Assembly (NCBI GenBank): GCA_026391675.1
Contig: JAPLDQ010000019.1
Location: 1 to 64,000, forward strand
From: Bacteroidota bacterium
Lineage (GTDB): Bacteria; Bacteroidota; Bacteroidia; Bacteroidales; JACABE01
Reading direction: 5' to 3'
DNA length: 64,000 nt
Below, one piece after another: positions 26,680-35,630 of this stretch. The translations under genes and the position numbers were made by a program. Positions within the stretch are counted from its first letter, which is position 1. Each line of letters begins with the position of its first letter. Under the pieces are notes generated by a model, which searched no databases, had not been told where the DNA came from, and was given only the letters and a program-made list of their open reading frames with translations.

Positions 26680-27564
26680 TTAACTTGCTGAATATTCTTG
26701 CTCGCTGTAATAAAGCATTATTCCAATATAAGCTGGTTCTAATTTAATCAATAATGTGTAAAATTTTTTATACGATTTTTCTAAAGAGCAATTCTGTAAA
26801 TCATTACACATATTTTTCATTTCAACAATATTAGTTTCATTGATAAGGTACCATTGTTTGATAAAACCTGTTGAATTTAAACCATTATATTTTTCATTCT
26901 TGTTATAATTGTTGTAGTGTTCATTCGCAATTTTGTTTAATTCCTTATATGTGTCAAAGGTTTCATTGACCATTGCGTCGGTTATTTGCCAGATATAATC
27001 TGAAATAATTTCTGATAGTATTTTTTGAGGTGTCGTTTTTTGTAAATGATTATATTTTTTTAATTTCGTTACTATTTCTTCAAAATTATTTACTTTCTCA
27101 ACTTCTAGAATCTCCTGAGTCGATTTAGATTCTCTTTCTGAATAGCCTATTATACCAATATCAAGAAAACTTTCAAATTTATTTTCTAAAAAATTGCAGT
27201 AATAAAGTATACAAAATTCTGTCATTCTTTTATCAGCGAAAAGATGATGATATAAATTATTTCGTGTTTTATGACAATAGTCGATAATATTTTTTTCAGA
27301 TTCATTAATTAGACTCAGGAATAATGATTTACTGATAATATTTTCAAATTTATTGAAACTTTTGATGATACTTTCATATTCATTTTTTTGAATTTCATTC
27401 ATTACTAATAAATGTTTCAATCTAATGGTATTCTGATTTATTAATAAATTTTCAATTATATTATCAAACAATACTAAGCTAATGCGCTTATACTCAAATA
27501 TATTACTTTGAGCTAATTTTAACGCCTCACCAAATTGAGCATAGTATAAGTTCTTTCTATTCAT
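26680..27564 (-). CDS. HEPN-like putative ribonuclease, third gene of cargo operon
   Basis: A 294-residue, almost fully helical protein without a family name that I recognise. The key feature is CHKTRNNLYHHLF at residues 97-109, which fits the HEPN RNase motif Rx4H in its common RNxxxH form (Arg101, His106) and is followed by a helix as in HEPN domains. HEPN proteins are frequent toxic effectors in antiphage and toxin-antitoxin systems. The start overlaps the stop of the upstream primase-polymerase gene by 4 bp (ATGA), so translation is coupled. The motif is short, so this is a reasoned guess. Confidence 0.6.
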   Translation of the reverse strand: MNRKNLYYAQFGEALKLAQSNIFEYKRISLVLFDNIIENLLINQNTIRLKHLLVMNEIQKNEYESIIKSFNKFENIISKSLFLSLINESEKNIIDYCHKTRNNLYHHLFADKRMTEFCILYYCNFLENKFESFLDIGIIGYSERESKSTQEILEVEKVNNFEEIVTKLKKYNHLQKTTPQKILSEIISDYIWQITDAMVNETFDTYKELNKIANEHYNNYNKNEKYNGLNSTGFIKQWYLINETNIVEMKNMCNDLQNCSLEKSYKKFYTLLIKLEPAYIGIMLYYSEQEYSAS

Positions 27565-28982
27565 AATTTTATTATTTCTTGATTAACCAATTCTTTATAA
27601 CATTTTGCAGTTAATAGAACATCCGATTCAGCATTATGGCGTTGTTCTATTTTATAATTAAATAGTTTTTCATAAAGTTCAAATAATTTGGGGAATTTTA
27701 ATTCATCATTTATTGTAGTTATATTACAAAAATGCACTGTTTCTTTCATGGTGCAAACTATACGTTTATTTACAAAAGGGACTTGAAGAGAGTATTTAAG
27801 TAATTGGTGTTTAATTATTGGAATATCAAAATCAGAATTATGAGCAACAATATTTGTTGACACTTTAACATCAGTAATAAACTTTTTATAAACTTCTACA
27901 GGATCTTTACCTATCCTTTTGACTAAATTTATATCAATATTATTAATTAAATACGCTTCTGTTTGTTTTATACCTATAAAATTTATTAGTTCAGATTCTT
28001 TTTTAAGTAAATTACCTTTTTTATCTAGCAATATCCATGCAATTTGAATAATATTTGGATATTCAATGATAAAATCTTCACCTTTATTTACTTTTTTAGG
28101 TAACCCATCAGTTTCAATATCGACAATACAAGAAATTTCACCCTCAGCTATATCTAAAATATTTTCATCATTTAAATTGCTTGGCATATTTGGAGGGATA
28201 AATTCAAATAGGATTTCACCATATCCCTCACCCACATAACTTTTTTTAACATCTAAAAATGTATCAATAAAATTTAATATACCTAATCGTAAATTCCAGT
28301 TTCTAAAATACCTTTTTTCACCATGGCCGACTTCTAAAGGTAGCGCTGTTGGTATTTCGCAATTAATAAATTCATATGTTTTTCCTGAACTGTGAATTGA
28401 TGGTGGTAAAACAAGATTCGTATTCCATAAAATTTCAGCTTTTTCAAGTAAATGTCTATTTTTTTTATTTGGAGGAAAGGTCGTAACAACCATTTTTTCA
28501 GTTAAATAATCAAATTTATTTGCTCTAATAATAATATGAAACCCATTCTTGCTTCCTGTTTGAACAACCCATTCATAATTTAATGGTAGTCCTAAAGATT
28601 CTAATACTTTTTCTAGAAAATCATAATCTGAACAGCCATCCAAATCGATAGCACGGATCTTTCTTATACCAGTAATACAACCAACGCCAGTTGCATTTTC
28701 CCAATCATATGACTCTAATTCTTCAATACTTTGACTTTGAGTTAATAAATGTTTCCATTTATGATCAGGTGTCTTTAAAATATGCTTATTAAAGAAATTA
28801 TGCTCTGTAATATGATTGCTAATACAAGTCACATTTAATCCAAGTGAAAAATAATGTTTTGCAAATAATTTAATCTTTTTATTCTTATCATCACTAATAA
28901 TTTTATCTGTAAGCTTTAAAAGATTACCAAGGTTTGAAAGCCCATTATTATTATCATTTTTTTGTATATTTGTGTCACTCAT
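27561..28982 (-). CDS. Primase-polymerase fused to DEDDh 3'-5' exonuclease
   Basis: A 473-residue two-domain protein. Residues about 35-215 fit an archaeo-eukaryotic (prim-pol) primase: Asp113 and Asp115 in IRAIDLDG, His149 in TGSKNGFH, and the block LPPSIHSSGKTYEF typical of the bifunctional primase/polymerase N-terminal family. Residues about 285-473 fit a DnaQ-like exonuclease: VDIETDGLP (Asp288, Glu290), AHNSDFDIP (Asp384 or Asp386) and HNAESD (His449, Asp454). This joins nucleic-acid synthesis and 3' end trimming in one chain. It is the middle gene of the operon, with ATGA-type overlaps on both sides. Confidence 0.85.
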   Translation of the reverse strand: MSDTNIQKNDNNNGLSNLGNLLKLTDKIISDDKNKKIKLFAKHYFSLGLNVTCISNHITEHNFFNKHILKTPDHKWKHLLTQSQSIEELESYDWENATGVGCITGIRKIRAIDLDGCSDYDFLEKVLESLGLPLNYEWVVQTGSKNGFHIIIRANKFDYLTEKMVVTTFPPNKKNRHLLEKAEILWNTNLVLPPSIHSSGKTYEFINCEIPTALPLEVGHGEKRYFRNWNLRLGILNFIDTFLDVKKSYVGEGYGEILFEFIPPNMPSNLNDENILDIAEGEISCIVDIETDGLPKKVNKGEDFIIEYPNIIQIAWILLDKKGNLLKKESELINFIGIKQTEAYLINNIDINLVKRIGKDPVEVYKKFITDVKVSTNIVAHNSDFDIPIIKHQLLKYSLQVPFVNKRIVCTMKETVHFCNITTINDELKFPKLFELYEKLFNYKIEQRHNAESDVLLTAKCYKELVNQEIIKL

Positions 28983-30355
28983 TTTGAATATTTTTTATTT
29001 TCAAGTTCCATCTGTAAATCGGACATTTCTTTATTGAGCTTTGTTCTCATTATACTAAAATATTCTGTCCAATCTAAAATTGAAACAATAAGCTGATACG
29101 TTTCACTAGCTTTTATTTTATTAATTTCATCTTCAAGTTGTAGTATTTGAATTTTTAATTTTGAAATATATGCCATTAGTCTATCTATTTCAATAATAGT
29201 TGCAGACTTATGTTTGAATAAATTCCCTGTTTCCAAATCATTTAAAATTTCAGTAACCTTTTTTAAATCATTTGCATCATTAGCAATTTTTAATTCGATA
29301 AATATTTTTTGAGCAATATCTTTCAATTCATCATTAACCTTATCTGGATGGCATAAAAATGATGCTTTTCTAAATTTACTTTTTAATAATATTTTTTCCT
29401 CTTCATTTAATTCAAATATTTTTTTATCTTTCTCTGTTTCAAAATCTTTATTAAAATCATTAAAATCATTTTCAGCATCTTTTTGTTTCTCTTTATCATT
29501 TTGGTATTTTATCTTTCTTAATCTTAATATTTCAAGGATAATGTTACCAAGTTCTAAAGAATAAGAATGATGAAAATCGGAAATATTTTTATCCAAATCT
29601 ATTTTCTCATTATCATAAGCGTTTAATTTATTTTCTAATATTCTAACTTCTAATTTTAAATTAGATATTTCAGGATCATCATATAAAACAATTGATTGAT
29701 ACTTTCGAGTGAAATTATCTATTTCGCTTATAATCTTAATATAATCGTTCTTAATTATTGCATTATAAATCTTTGATATATAAATATCATTTTTATACTC
29801 CTCTAATTTAAATATTTCCTTTTTTAACTCTCCAAATTCTTCTAATTCGATATAATTTTTAATGATTTGAAATCTTTTAATAATTAAGCCAATTGGTATT
29901 TCTTTATTCCTTTCTGTAGTAGTATTAGTTATTTTTCGAATTATATTAGAAAACTCATGAATAAATTGTTCTGCAAGTATCTTGTCTTCGTTAATAATAA
30001 TATTTTCAAGATTATTTTCTGCTTTATAGCTCCAATTATAGGATCCAGTAATTACAATTGAATGGTCAATAATACAAAATTTATTATGCATTAATTCTGT
30101 ATCACTATTGCCAATTTTATAAAATGAACCTCCATATTTTTCAATTTCATTATAAAATATTTTAGAATTTGCATTTATTAAGTCATCACTAACAATTAAA
30201 TAAACAATTATACCATTTCTTGCTTTGTCTAAAATTGTGTTAAATATATTTCTATTTGTAAACCATGCCACTGCAATATGCAACGTCTGTTGAGCAGTTT
30301 CAATCTCAGTAATTATACGATTTCCAATATTTTCAAATACTGCTTCAGATCTCAT
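28979..30355 (-). CDS. PLD-family nuclease fused to a J-domain
   Basis: A 458-residue protein. Residues 1-150 form a single-HKD phospholipase D-type nuclease domain: HNKFCIIDHSIVITGSYNWS contains His90, Lys92, Asp97 and the GS..N end, as in Nuc/BfiI-like enzymes that work as dimers. A long helical and coiled-coil middle follows (about 160-320). Residues about 320-375 resemble a J-domain with an intact HPDK (336-339), the motif that stimulates Hsp70. It is the first gene of the operon; the next gene overlaps its stop by 4 bp. The likely role is a defence nuclease whose state may depend on chaperones. Confidence 0.85.
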   Translation of the reverse strand: MRSEAVFENIGNRIITEIETAQQTLHIAVAWFTNRNIFNTILDKARNGIIVYLIVSDDLINANSKIFYNEIEKYGGSFYKIGNSDTELMHNKFCIIDHSIVITGSYNWSYKAENNLENIIINEDKILAEQFIHEFSNIIRKITNTTTERNKEIPIGLIIKRFQIIKNYIELEEFGELKKEIFKLEEYKNDIYISKIYNAIIKNDYIKIISEIDNFTRKYQSIVLYDDPEISNLKLEVRILENKLNAYDNEKIDLDKNISDFHHSYSLELGNIILEILRLRKIKYQNDKEKQKDAENDFNDFNKDFETEKDKKIFELNEEEKILLKSKFRKASFLCHPDKVNDELKDIAQKIFIELKIANDANDLKKVTEILNDLETGNLFKHKSATIIEIDRLMAYISKLKIQILQLEDEINKIKASETYQLIVSILDWTEYFSIMRTKLNKEMSDLQMELENKKYSK

Positions 30356-30711
30356 ATTTCAAATTAGTATTTTAAGGAAAATAAATTTTTTTTCAAGTTT
30401 AGATTCATTTTTACCCAACAAATATAATACTTATTTATTTGTTAAAATAATAAAGCAAATAAAAAAAATAAACCTCAAATTTTACGACCTCTATTTTATT
30501 GTAATTTGTAATTATTGTTTATAAATAACTGAATAATAAATAAATATGAGATTACAAATTAATTACAAATCAAAAATTTTCTGAAAATTACATTTTTTTG
30601 CTCTTTTTTCGCAGATTTAACTGGGGTTGGTATTTTTTACACTTAAAATAAACATGTTTATTTATACATCCTGAATCTTGTTATAAATACTCATACTTTG
30701 CTGTAATTTTA
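30356..30711. other. Divergent AT-rich spacer between cargo operon and next phage gene
   Basis: A 356-bp gene-free region. A minus-strand -7 candidate TATATTTG (30419-30426) stands about 64 bp before the PLD/J gene. A perfect palindrome AAATAAACATGTTTATTT lies at 30646-30663, about 50 bp before the plus-strand gene at 30712. Nothing else is clear. Confidence 0.5.
30646..30663. promoter_or_regulatory. 18-bp perfect palindrome, operator candidate
   Basis: AAATAAACATGTTTATTT, 18 of 18 symmetric, just upstream of the phage gene at 30712 and facing the cargo operon. It may bind a dimeric HTH protein. Confidence 0.5.
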
Positions 30712-31281
30712 ATGAAAAATACACAAATGTACTTAGTAAGCCTACCTGTGAAACCCTATGTTAAAAGGTTTTTGGAATTGAATTTTGGAGATCCGGTTGA
30801 CCTAAAGAAAGATAAAAAGTTGTATAACTATTTCAGACGATGTTTAACAAAGCCCAGGCTAACCTATGATAAAACACGTTGTGCTGAAATATCTAATTAT
30901 TATAATGAAAATGCCGGGATAGTGATTTCAGAAGATGATTTCTATCGCTATGGCTGGGAACTGTCAAAAACAGATGTGGTAGCATTTGGCAGGGAAATAG
31001 AAGCCAATGCTAAATTCTTTATGAAAAACATTGTTTCCTTCTATTGTTCCCACATGGAGTTCTCAAGGTCTGTAAGATATTTCCAGGAGAAATATGGATT
31101 TACTGAAGATATCTGGCAATATGATTCCATTGTAAAAGATTTCCAGCGAAACGGATTGAAATTTAAAGTGGAGTTTTCCAAAGAAATTACCGAAAAAATT
31201 GAGAAAATAATCTTGTTGAATTTGTCGGATAAAAGGACAATTTCAACGAAAATGATAGAAAACTATGCAAACAATAAATAA
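30712..31281 (+). CDS. Phage protein of unknown function (189 aa)
   Basis: I do not recognise the family. It is a soluble, mostly helical, basic protein without Cys motifs. The N-terminus MYLVSLPVKPYVKRFLELNFGDPVDL looks like a well-formed folded start. It overlaps the next gene by 17 bp, so the two are likely made together. Composition resembles the early phage genes rather than the AT-richer cargo operon beside it. Confidence 0.6.
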   Translation: MKNTQMYLVSLPVKPYVKRFLELNFGDPVDLKKDKKLYNYFRRCLTKPRLTYDKTRCAEISNYYNENAGIVISEDDFYRYGWELSKTDVVAFGREIEANAKFFMKNIVSFYCSHMEFSRSVRYFQEKYGFTEDIWQYDSIVKDFQRNGLKFKVEFSKEITEKIEKIILLNLSDKRTISTKMIENYANNK

Positions 31282-31723
31282 GAACTCGGAAAAATTGGCT
31301 GGAGTGGTTGATTTATATGCAATTCCAACTACCAATATTATAAAAATACTAAACAAAGATATTTTTTGTCTGAATCAGGATGAAATTTATCATTTCTTAT
31401 GTGCAACAGAATCCATCGTACACAGTTCTTCCAGCGAGATAAAAGATGCCGGTCAACTGTTTACAAATAAGGTATCAGCATTTATACCTGGACAGCATAA
31501 CAGCATTGATAAAACTCTTACAAAATTAGCCCGTTACAAATTTGTGGTAGTAGTAAGAAATCAGGATGATACCTATATAATGATAGGTGACAAAGAAATA
31601 GGCTTGAATTTTAAATGGAATTATTCTAACAGCTCGAATTGGAGTGCTTCTGTTGGTTATGAGTTATCATTTCTGGGTGAAAATACATTTTCGCAAAAGC
31701 TGGTTAATTTTCCTTTTAGTTAA
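31265..31723 (+). CDS. Phage protein of unknown function (152 aa)
   Basis: A 152-residue soluble protein of mixed alpha/beta character; the C-terminal half (KFVVVVRNQDDTYIMIGDKEIGLNF) looks beta-rich. No family is recognised. It is translationally coupled to the 189-residue gene before it. The two may regulate or accompany replication, judged only by position. Confidence 0.55.
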   Translation: MQTINKNSEKLAGVVDLYAIPTTNIIKILNKDIFCLNQDEIYHFLCATESIVHSSSSEIKDAGQLFTNKVSAFIPGQHNSIDKTLTKLARYKFVVVVRNQDDTYIMIGDKEIGLNFKWNYSNSSNWSASVGYELSFLGENTFSQKLVNFPFS

Positions 31724-31784
31724 TTTTTGAGTTTGTGTGTTTTATTATTACATTTGTAAAAAAGTAAATTTAAATTACAATATT

Positions 31785-32333
31785 ATGATTGATTTTGAAA
31801 ATTTTCTAATTTGTGCTTCTAAGTATGGACTTTGGGATATTATAAGTGTACTTGTATTATTATCCTCATTTCTTATAGTTTTGCGTTTTATTTTCTTTCC
31901 TTTTTTTTATGTAAAAAATTTAAGCTTTTATGTTAAACATGTAAGGGATCAATCAAATTATCCATCAAAGCTAATATTTGATATAAAAAATTCTAGAAAT
32001 GAAAATTTAGTATTATCAAATGTATATTTTAAACCAAAAAAATTAATCGCTGACTCTAAAGCATATGGAGATACTTCCAAGAAAATATATGAGTTAAAAT
32101 TTGATCCAAATTATACAGATCCGGATTGTTTAATAACTCATGGAAATAATGCATTAACATGGTTTCCTTTAGATCCTAATATTATAGATTCTGAAATTGA
32201 AAAAATACTCAACCCAGATAAAATCGGATTTTTATTTATTAAATGTAAACCAAAAATAGCTGGTAATTTTCATTGCAAGTGTACTTTTTTAACAAACAGA
32301 CCTAGAACAATTAGGTTAATACGTAAATATTAA
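31785..32333 (+). CDS. Membrane-anchored protein of unknown function
   Basis: About 182 residues from the ATG at 31785 (MIDFENFLICASKYG); the ORF track extends into an upstream non-coding stretch. One hydrophobic segment (about residues 17-40, IISVLVLLSSFLIVLRFIFFPFF) anchors a C-terminal, beta-rich, probably cytoplasmic domain. It is clearly AT-richer than its neighbours and has its own AT-rich leader, so it may be a lysogenic-conversion gene placed between the early and late blocks. Confidence 0.6.
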   Translation: MIDFENFLICASKYGLWDIISVLVLLSSFLIVLRFIFFPFFYVKNLSFYVKHVRDQSNYPSKLIFDIKNSRNENLVLSNVYFKPKKLIADSKAYGDTSKKIYELKFDPNYTDPDCLITHGNNALTWFPLDPNIIDSEIEKILNPDKIGFLFIKCKPKIAGNFHCKCTFLTNRPRTIRLIRKY

Positions 32334-32540
32334 AATATGATATTATCACATAATAAATATTTAGTAAAAACAATTTAATTTAACAATATCATATTTTATA
32401 TTCCTCACTATTTTTGTATTTCTCAAAAACATTTTTACCATAAGACATTTTTGAAGCTAAACGATATACCATTATTTATTATCATTTTATTTTCAATATT
32501 TCTTAATTGATAATTAATAATTCAAGATTCATCAATCTTT

Positions 32541-32584
32541 TTGTCCTTTCCTACCCTCTTCACTAAACTTTTCTTTGCTGAAAA
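32541..32584 (+). promoter_or_regulatory. Late-motif copy B (TTGTCCTTTCC-N22-TTTGCTGAAA)
   Basis: TTGTCCTTTCC at 32541-32551 and TTTGCTGAAAA at 32574-32584 stand directly before the S49 protease ATG (32594). A small hairpin (AAGATT/AATCTT) with a T-run precedes it. The spacing equals copies A and C exactly. It probably marks the late promoter or its mRNA leader. Confidence 0.65.
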
Positions 32585-32593
32585 GTTTTGAAA

Positions 32594-33973
32594 ATGAACA
32601 GGATTCAAACCAACATTTTTAATCAACATTACTTTCTGTCTCCCGATGGCGTGGCAGCCAATCTGCCTTTTGTCATCAATTTACTGAAAGGTAATTTTCA
32701 GAAAATTGATTTCTCAGATGATAGACAAAGCAATAGGATGCATTTTCTAAGCGGAAATACCTATACTATTTCTGAATATGGTGAAACACTGCCTCCTGAA
32801 CAGGCTCCTAAAGATTCAATTGCAGTCATACCTATAAATGGAGTTATCACGAAAGCAGACCAGAGCTGTGGTCCTTCAGGAACTGATACCAAGAAAAATT
32901 TACTGGCTCGTTGCGGGGCTAATCCTGATATTAATGGCATTATTCTGCAAATATCTTCACCCGGTGGTGAAGCTTTTGCTTCCATTGATTTTTACAAAGC
33001 CATCATAGATTTTAAAAACACTTACAATAAGACGGTTGTAGCCTTTATTGACGATTGTGGTTGTAGTGGAGCTATGTATGTCGCAGCTGCAGCTGATAAG
33101 ATTGTTTGCAGTGATGAATTGACTCAGGTAGGAAGCATTGGCGTTGTTTCTCATATCCTGGATCAGATAAAAACACTCGAAAATGAAGGTATTATTGCCA
33201 AAGAAATCTATGCTGCGGAATCCAGTGAGAAAAATATAGAGGTCAGGGAAGCACTCAACGGAAATGACAAGCCATTACTGCAAAGATCCAGTGTTTTGGT
33301 AAACCGTTTTATTGCCGATGTAAAAGCCACACGTACACAAATCACTACTGATACTATAGATCCTTTTAAAGGCAAAACGCTCTTTGCAAAAGAAGCCATT
33401 ACTATAGGCTTAATTGATGAAATTGGCAGCATAGCATCCGCTGCAAAATTTATACAAACTAATTATTCAACTAACTTAATAAATTCAAGCATGAACATAC
33501 CCTTTAAAAGTGGATGGGCGGCTATTGCTGCATTATTTACTGCAAAAAAAGATGGTGATGTCCTCACTGATGCTGATATGGACACCATGAATTCAGCATT
33601 AACAAACAGGCAATCTACCATCGATCAGTTAACCACTGATTTATCAACGGCCAACTCAGCAAAAACAACTGCCGAAACAGCACAAAAGAAAGCTGAAAAT
33701 GAGCTCACAACAGCCAACAATCTTTTAAAAACGACTAAAGATTCTTTAGTGGCTGCAGAATCGCAATTAACGAATATGATAACTGCCTTGGATGCTATAG
33801 ATAATAGTGTAAAAGAAGCAAAATCATCCGATGATAAGATAAATGCCGTTACAGCCCTCTTGGCTGCAAAACCGGGAACAGCTGCTTCAGGAGTGCAAAG
33901 CAAAAAAGATGAGAATATCTCAAAAGACGGTGTGGATTGGGCTACGCTGGAAGCACTCCCCCACATGCAATAG
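32594..33973 (+). CDS. S49-type prohead protease with C-terminal scaffold region
   Basis: 459 residues from the ATG at 32594 (MNRIQTNIF); the track begins at a TTG two codons before. Residues about 70-290 form an S49/ClpP-fold protease: SIAVIPINGVITKAD, ISSPGGEAFAS and the Ser nucleophile region GCSGAMYVAAAADKI. Residues about 300-459 are a low-complexity coiled coil rich in Thr, Ala and Lys, the look of a capsid scaffold. As in lambda C/Nu3, the scaffold might also be made from an internal start (the Met in NSSMNIPFKSGW). It matures the capsid and is followed by the capsid gene. Confidence 0.88.
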   Translation: MNRIQTNIFNQHYFLSPDGVAANLPFVINLLKGNFQKIDFSDDRQSNRMHFLSGNTYTISEYGETLPPEQAPKDSIAVIPINGVITKADQSCGPSGTDTKKNLLARCGANPDINGIILQISSPGGEAFASIDFYKAIIDFKNTYNKTVVAFIDDCGCSGAMYVAAAADKIVCSDELTQVGSIGVVSHILDQIKTLENEGIIAKEIYAAESSEKNIEVREALNGNDKPLLQRSSVLVNRFIADVKATRTQITTDTIDPFKGKTLFAKEAITIGLIDEIGSIASAAKFIQTNYSTNLINSSMNIPFKSGWAAIAALFTAKKDGDVLTDADMDTMNSALTNRQSTIDQLTTDLSTANSAKTTAETAQKKAENELTTANNLLKTTKDSLVAAESQLTNMITALDAIDNSVKEAKSSDDKINAVTALLAAKPGTAASGVQSKKDENISKDGVDWATLEALPHMQ

Positions 33974-33987
33974 AACTTTAAATTAAT

Positions 33988-34060
33988 CTTAGTGCCTTTG
34001 TGCCTTCGTGGCAAAAAAAAAATTACCGCATCAACATATTAACACATTAACACATCAACA
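33988..34060. repeat. Degenerate word spacer before the capsid gene
   Basis: Contains cttagtgcctttgtgccttc (compare 1209-1234) and then a run of catcaac/cattaac words up to the capsid ATG at 34063. No terminator is seen, so transcription probably continues from the protease gene. Confidence 0.55.
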
Positions 34061-34062
34061 AC

Positions 34063-35019
34063 ATGAATGCTTCTGAAATTGTAACCGCCTTTGGAGCTTA
34101 TTATGAAAAGTCTCCGGCAAATAAAGATAGAATTTTGGGTAAATTATCTCAGGGGATAGTTACACCAAAATATTGCACGCCCATCATTACGGACGATACC
34201 GTTTATAAACTCAGCGAGCTGATAGTGGGCGATTTGGTCCAGGGTTTCCAAAAAGCATGGACACCTAAGGACGATATCAAATTCACACCCAATGAGCTTC
34301 GCTTATTCCACATGAAAGTGGATATCGATTTATTTCCTGATGACTTACAGGCAACCTGGCTTGGCTTTCTGGCAACCGGAAAAGTGGATAAAAAAGATGA
34401 ACCGCTGATCAGATTTATCCTGGAACATCCAAATCAGGGTATTTTAGCAAAAATTAACTCGAACATGGAGTTAAAGGAATACGGCAAAGGTATTTATACT
34501 GATGTTACCCCAGGAACTGCAGGAATTACCGGTAAATCAATGAATGGTTTTATCTATCAGATTCAAAACGGAGTGGATGATGAAACCATGAATTCATTAA
34601 ACATAAGTGCATTAAACAAAGATACCATTTTCGATCAGGTTGAATTATTTACCGAAGGTATTGCCGATGAATACCAGGATGTGGAAATGAATGTATTTAT
34701 GTCTTCAAAATGGTACAGACATTATCATAAAGATAAACGTTCACAGGGATTTTATCAGATGAGCAGCGATGCCGATGTAAAAGACAACATTGATTTTACG
34801 CCTCAGAATGTAGTGGCCTTGCCTTGTTTATCAGGGACTGATGTAATCTTTGCCACTCCAAAAGCAAATATGCTCCACTTGACTAAAAATCTGAATAACA
34901 AATCAAGCATTAAAATTGAAGAACGTCAACGTACCGTTTCACTAATGGCAGACTGGTGGGAAGGTTTGGGATTCGGTATTAATGGTATTGTATGGACCAA
35001 TTTACAAAAAACACCCTAA
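34063..35019 (+). CDS. Putative major capsid protein
   Basis: 318 residues, soluble, mixed alpha/beta. Position directly after a protease-scaffold gene, absence of catalytic motifs and length all fit a HK97-fold major capsid protein of Bacteroidota phages. Blocks such as LRLFHMKVDIDLFPDDLQATW (early) and SGTDVIFATPKANMLHLTKN with RTVSLMADWWEGLGFGINGIVWTN (end) are what one expects for the A-domain and P-domain regions. Assignment rests mostly on context. Confidence 0.75.
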   Translation: MNASEIVTAFGAYYEKSPANKDRILGKLSQGIVTPKYCTPIITDDTVYKLSELIVGDLVQGFQKAWTPKDDIKFTPNELRLFHMKVDIDLFPDDLQATWLGFLATGKVDKKDEPLIRFILEHPNQGILAKINSNMELKEYGKGIYTDVTPGTAGITGKSMNGFIYQIQNGVDDETMNSLNISALNKDTIFDQVELFTEGIADEYQDVEMNVFMSSKWYRHYHKDKRSQGFYQMSSDADVKDNIDFTPQNVVALPCLSGTDVIFATPKANMLHLTKNLNNKSSIKIEERQRTVSLMADWWEGLGFGINGIVWTNLQKTP

Positions 35020-35087
35020 CAGTCTAACAGTCTATCAGCCTAATAACTTAATAACCCAATAACCAATAACTTAATAACTAAAAAACA

Positions 35088-35630
35088 ATGGATTTAATGA
35101 GTATTGACAAAAATCTGGACAATGGCTCCAATATGGGAGGCATTGCTCAGTATATATACCTGGCATTTCACAAAGATATTAAAACATGGCCTACAGAACC
35201 GCTGGCTCCTACAACTATTGAAGATTTGGGAGAGTTAACCGGCGATGTGGTTATGAATACAGGTAAACGATTCTTCGAAATGTATCTGACCGATGATACC
35301 GGTGATTTTAAAATTGAAGCCGTTGGTGAAACCGATGGTAAATCATTTGTAATGCACTTAACTATATTTCACCCCGGATTACAAAAGAAAATACTGGGCT
35401 TTATGAATGCCACCAAGAACGAAAACCTTGCCATTATTGTCGTTGACAATGAAGGGCAACAGTTTTTAATGGGCAGTCCTTTACGTCCTGCAATTTTCAA
35501 CGGCAGCCCCGATGCCAATGGAACAGGAAAAGAAACATCGGCTAGACGTGGAATGTCGTTTGAGTTTATCTTTAAATGCAAGAATGTATATGCCTATCCG
35601 GGCTCCATTCCATTAACACCGGGAATTTAA
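35088..35630 (+). CDS. Putative phage structural protein, tail-tube-like
   Basis: A 180-residue beta-rich protein. The pattern LAIIVVDNEGQQFLMGSP, then TGKETSARRGMSFEFIFKC, resembles the C-terminal half of major tail-tube proteins, where an IgG-like or tube strand ends with a Tyr-Pro turn. It follows the capsid gene after a spacer of degenerate words (aataacttaataaccc). The stop overlaps the next start (TAATG). Confidence 0.55.
   Translation: MDLMSIDKNLDNGSNMGGIAQYIYLAFHKDIKTWPTEPLAPTTIEDLGELTGDVVMNTGKRFFEMYLTDDTGDFKIEAVGETDGKSFVMHLTIFHPGLQKKILGFMNATKNENLAIIVVDNEGQQFLMGSPLRPAIFNGSPDANGTGKETSARRGMSFEFIFKCKNVYAYPGSIPLTPGI

Noticed and set aside
33625-34014. 129-residue minus-strand ORF
   Set aside because: A shadow of the low-complexity scaffold part of the S49 protease gene on the other strand.
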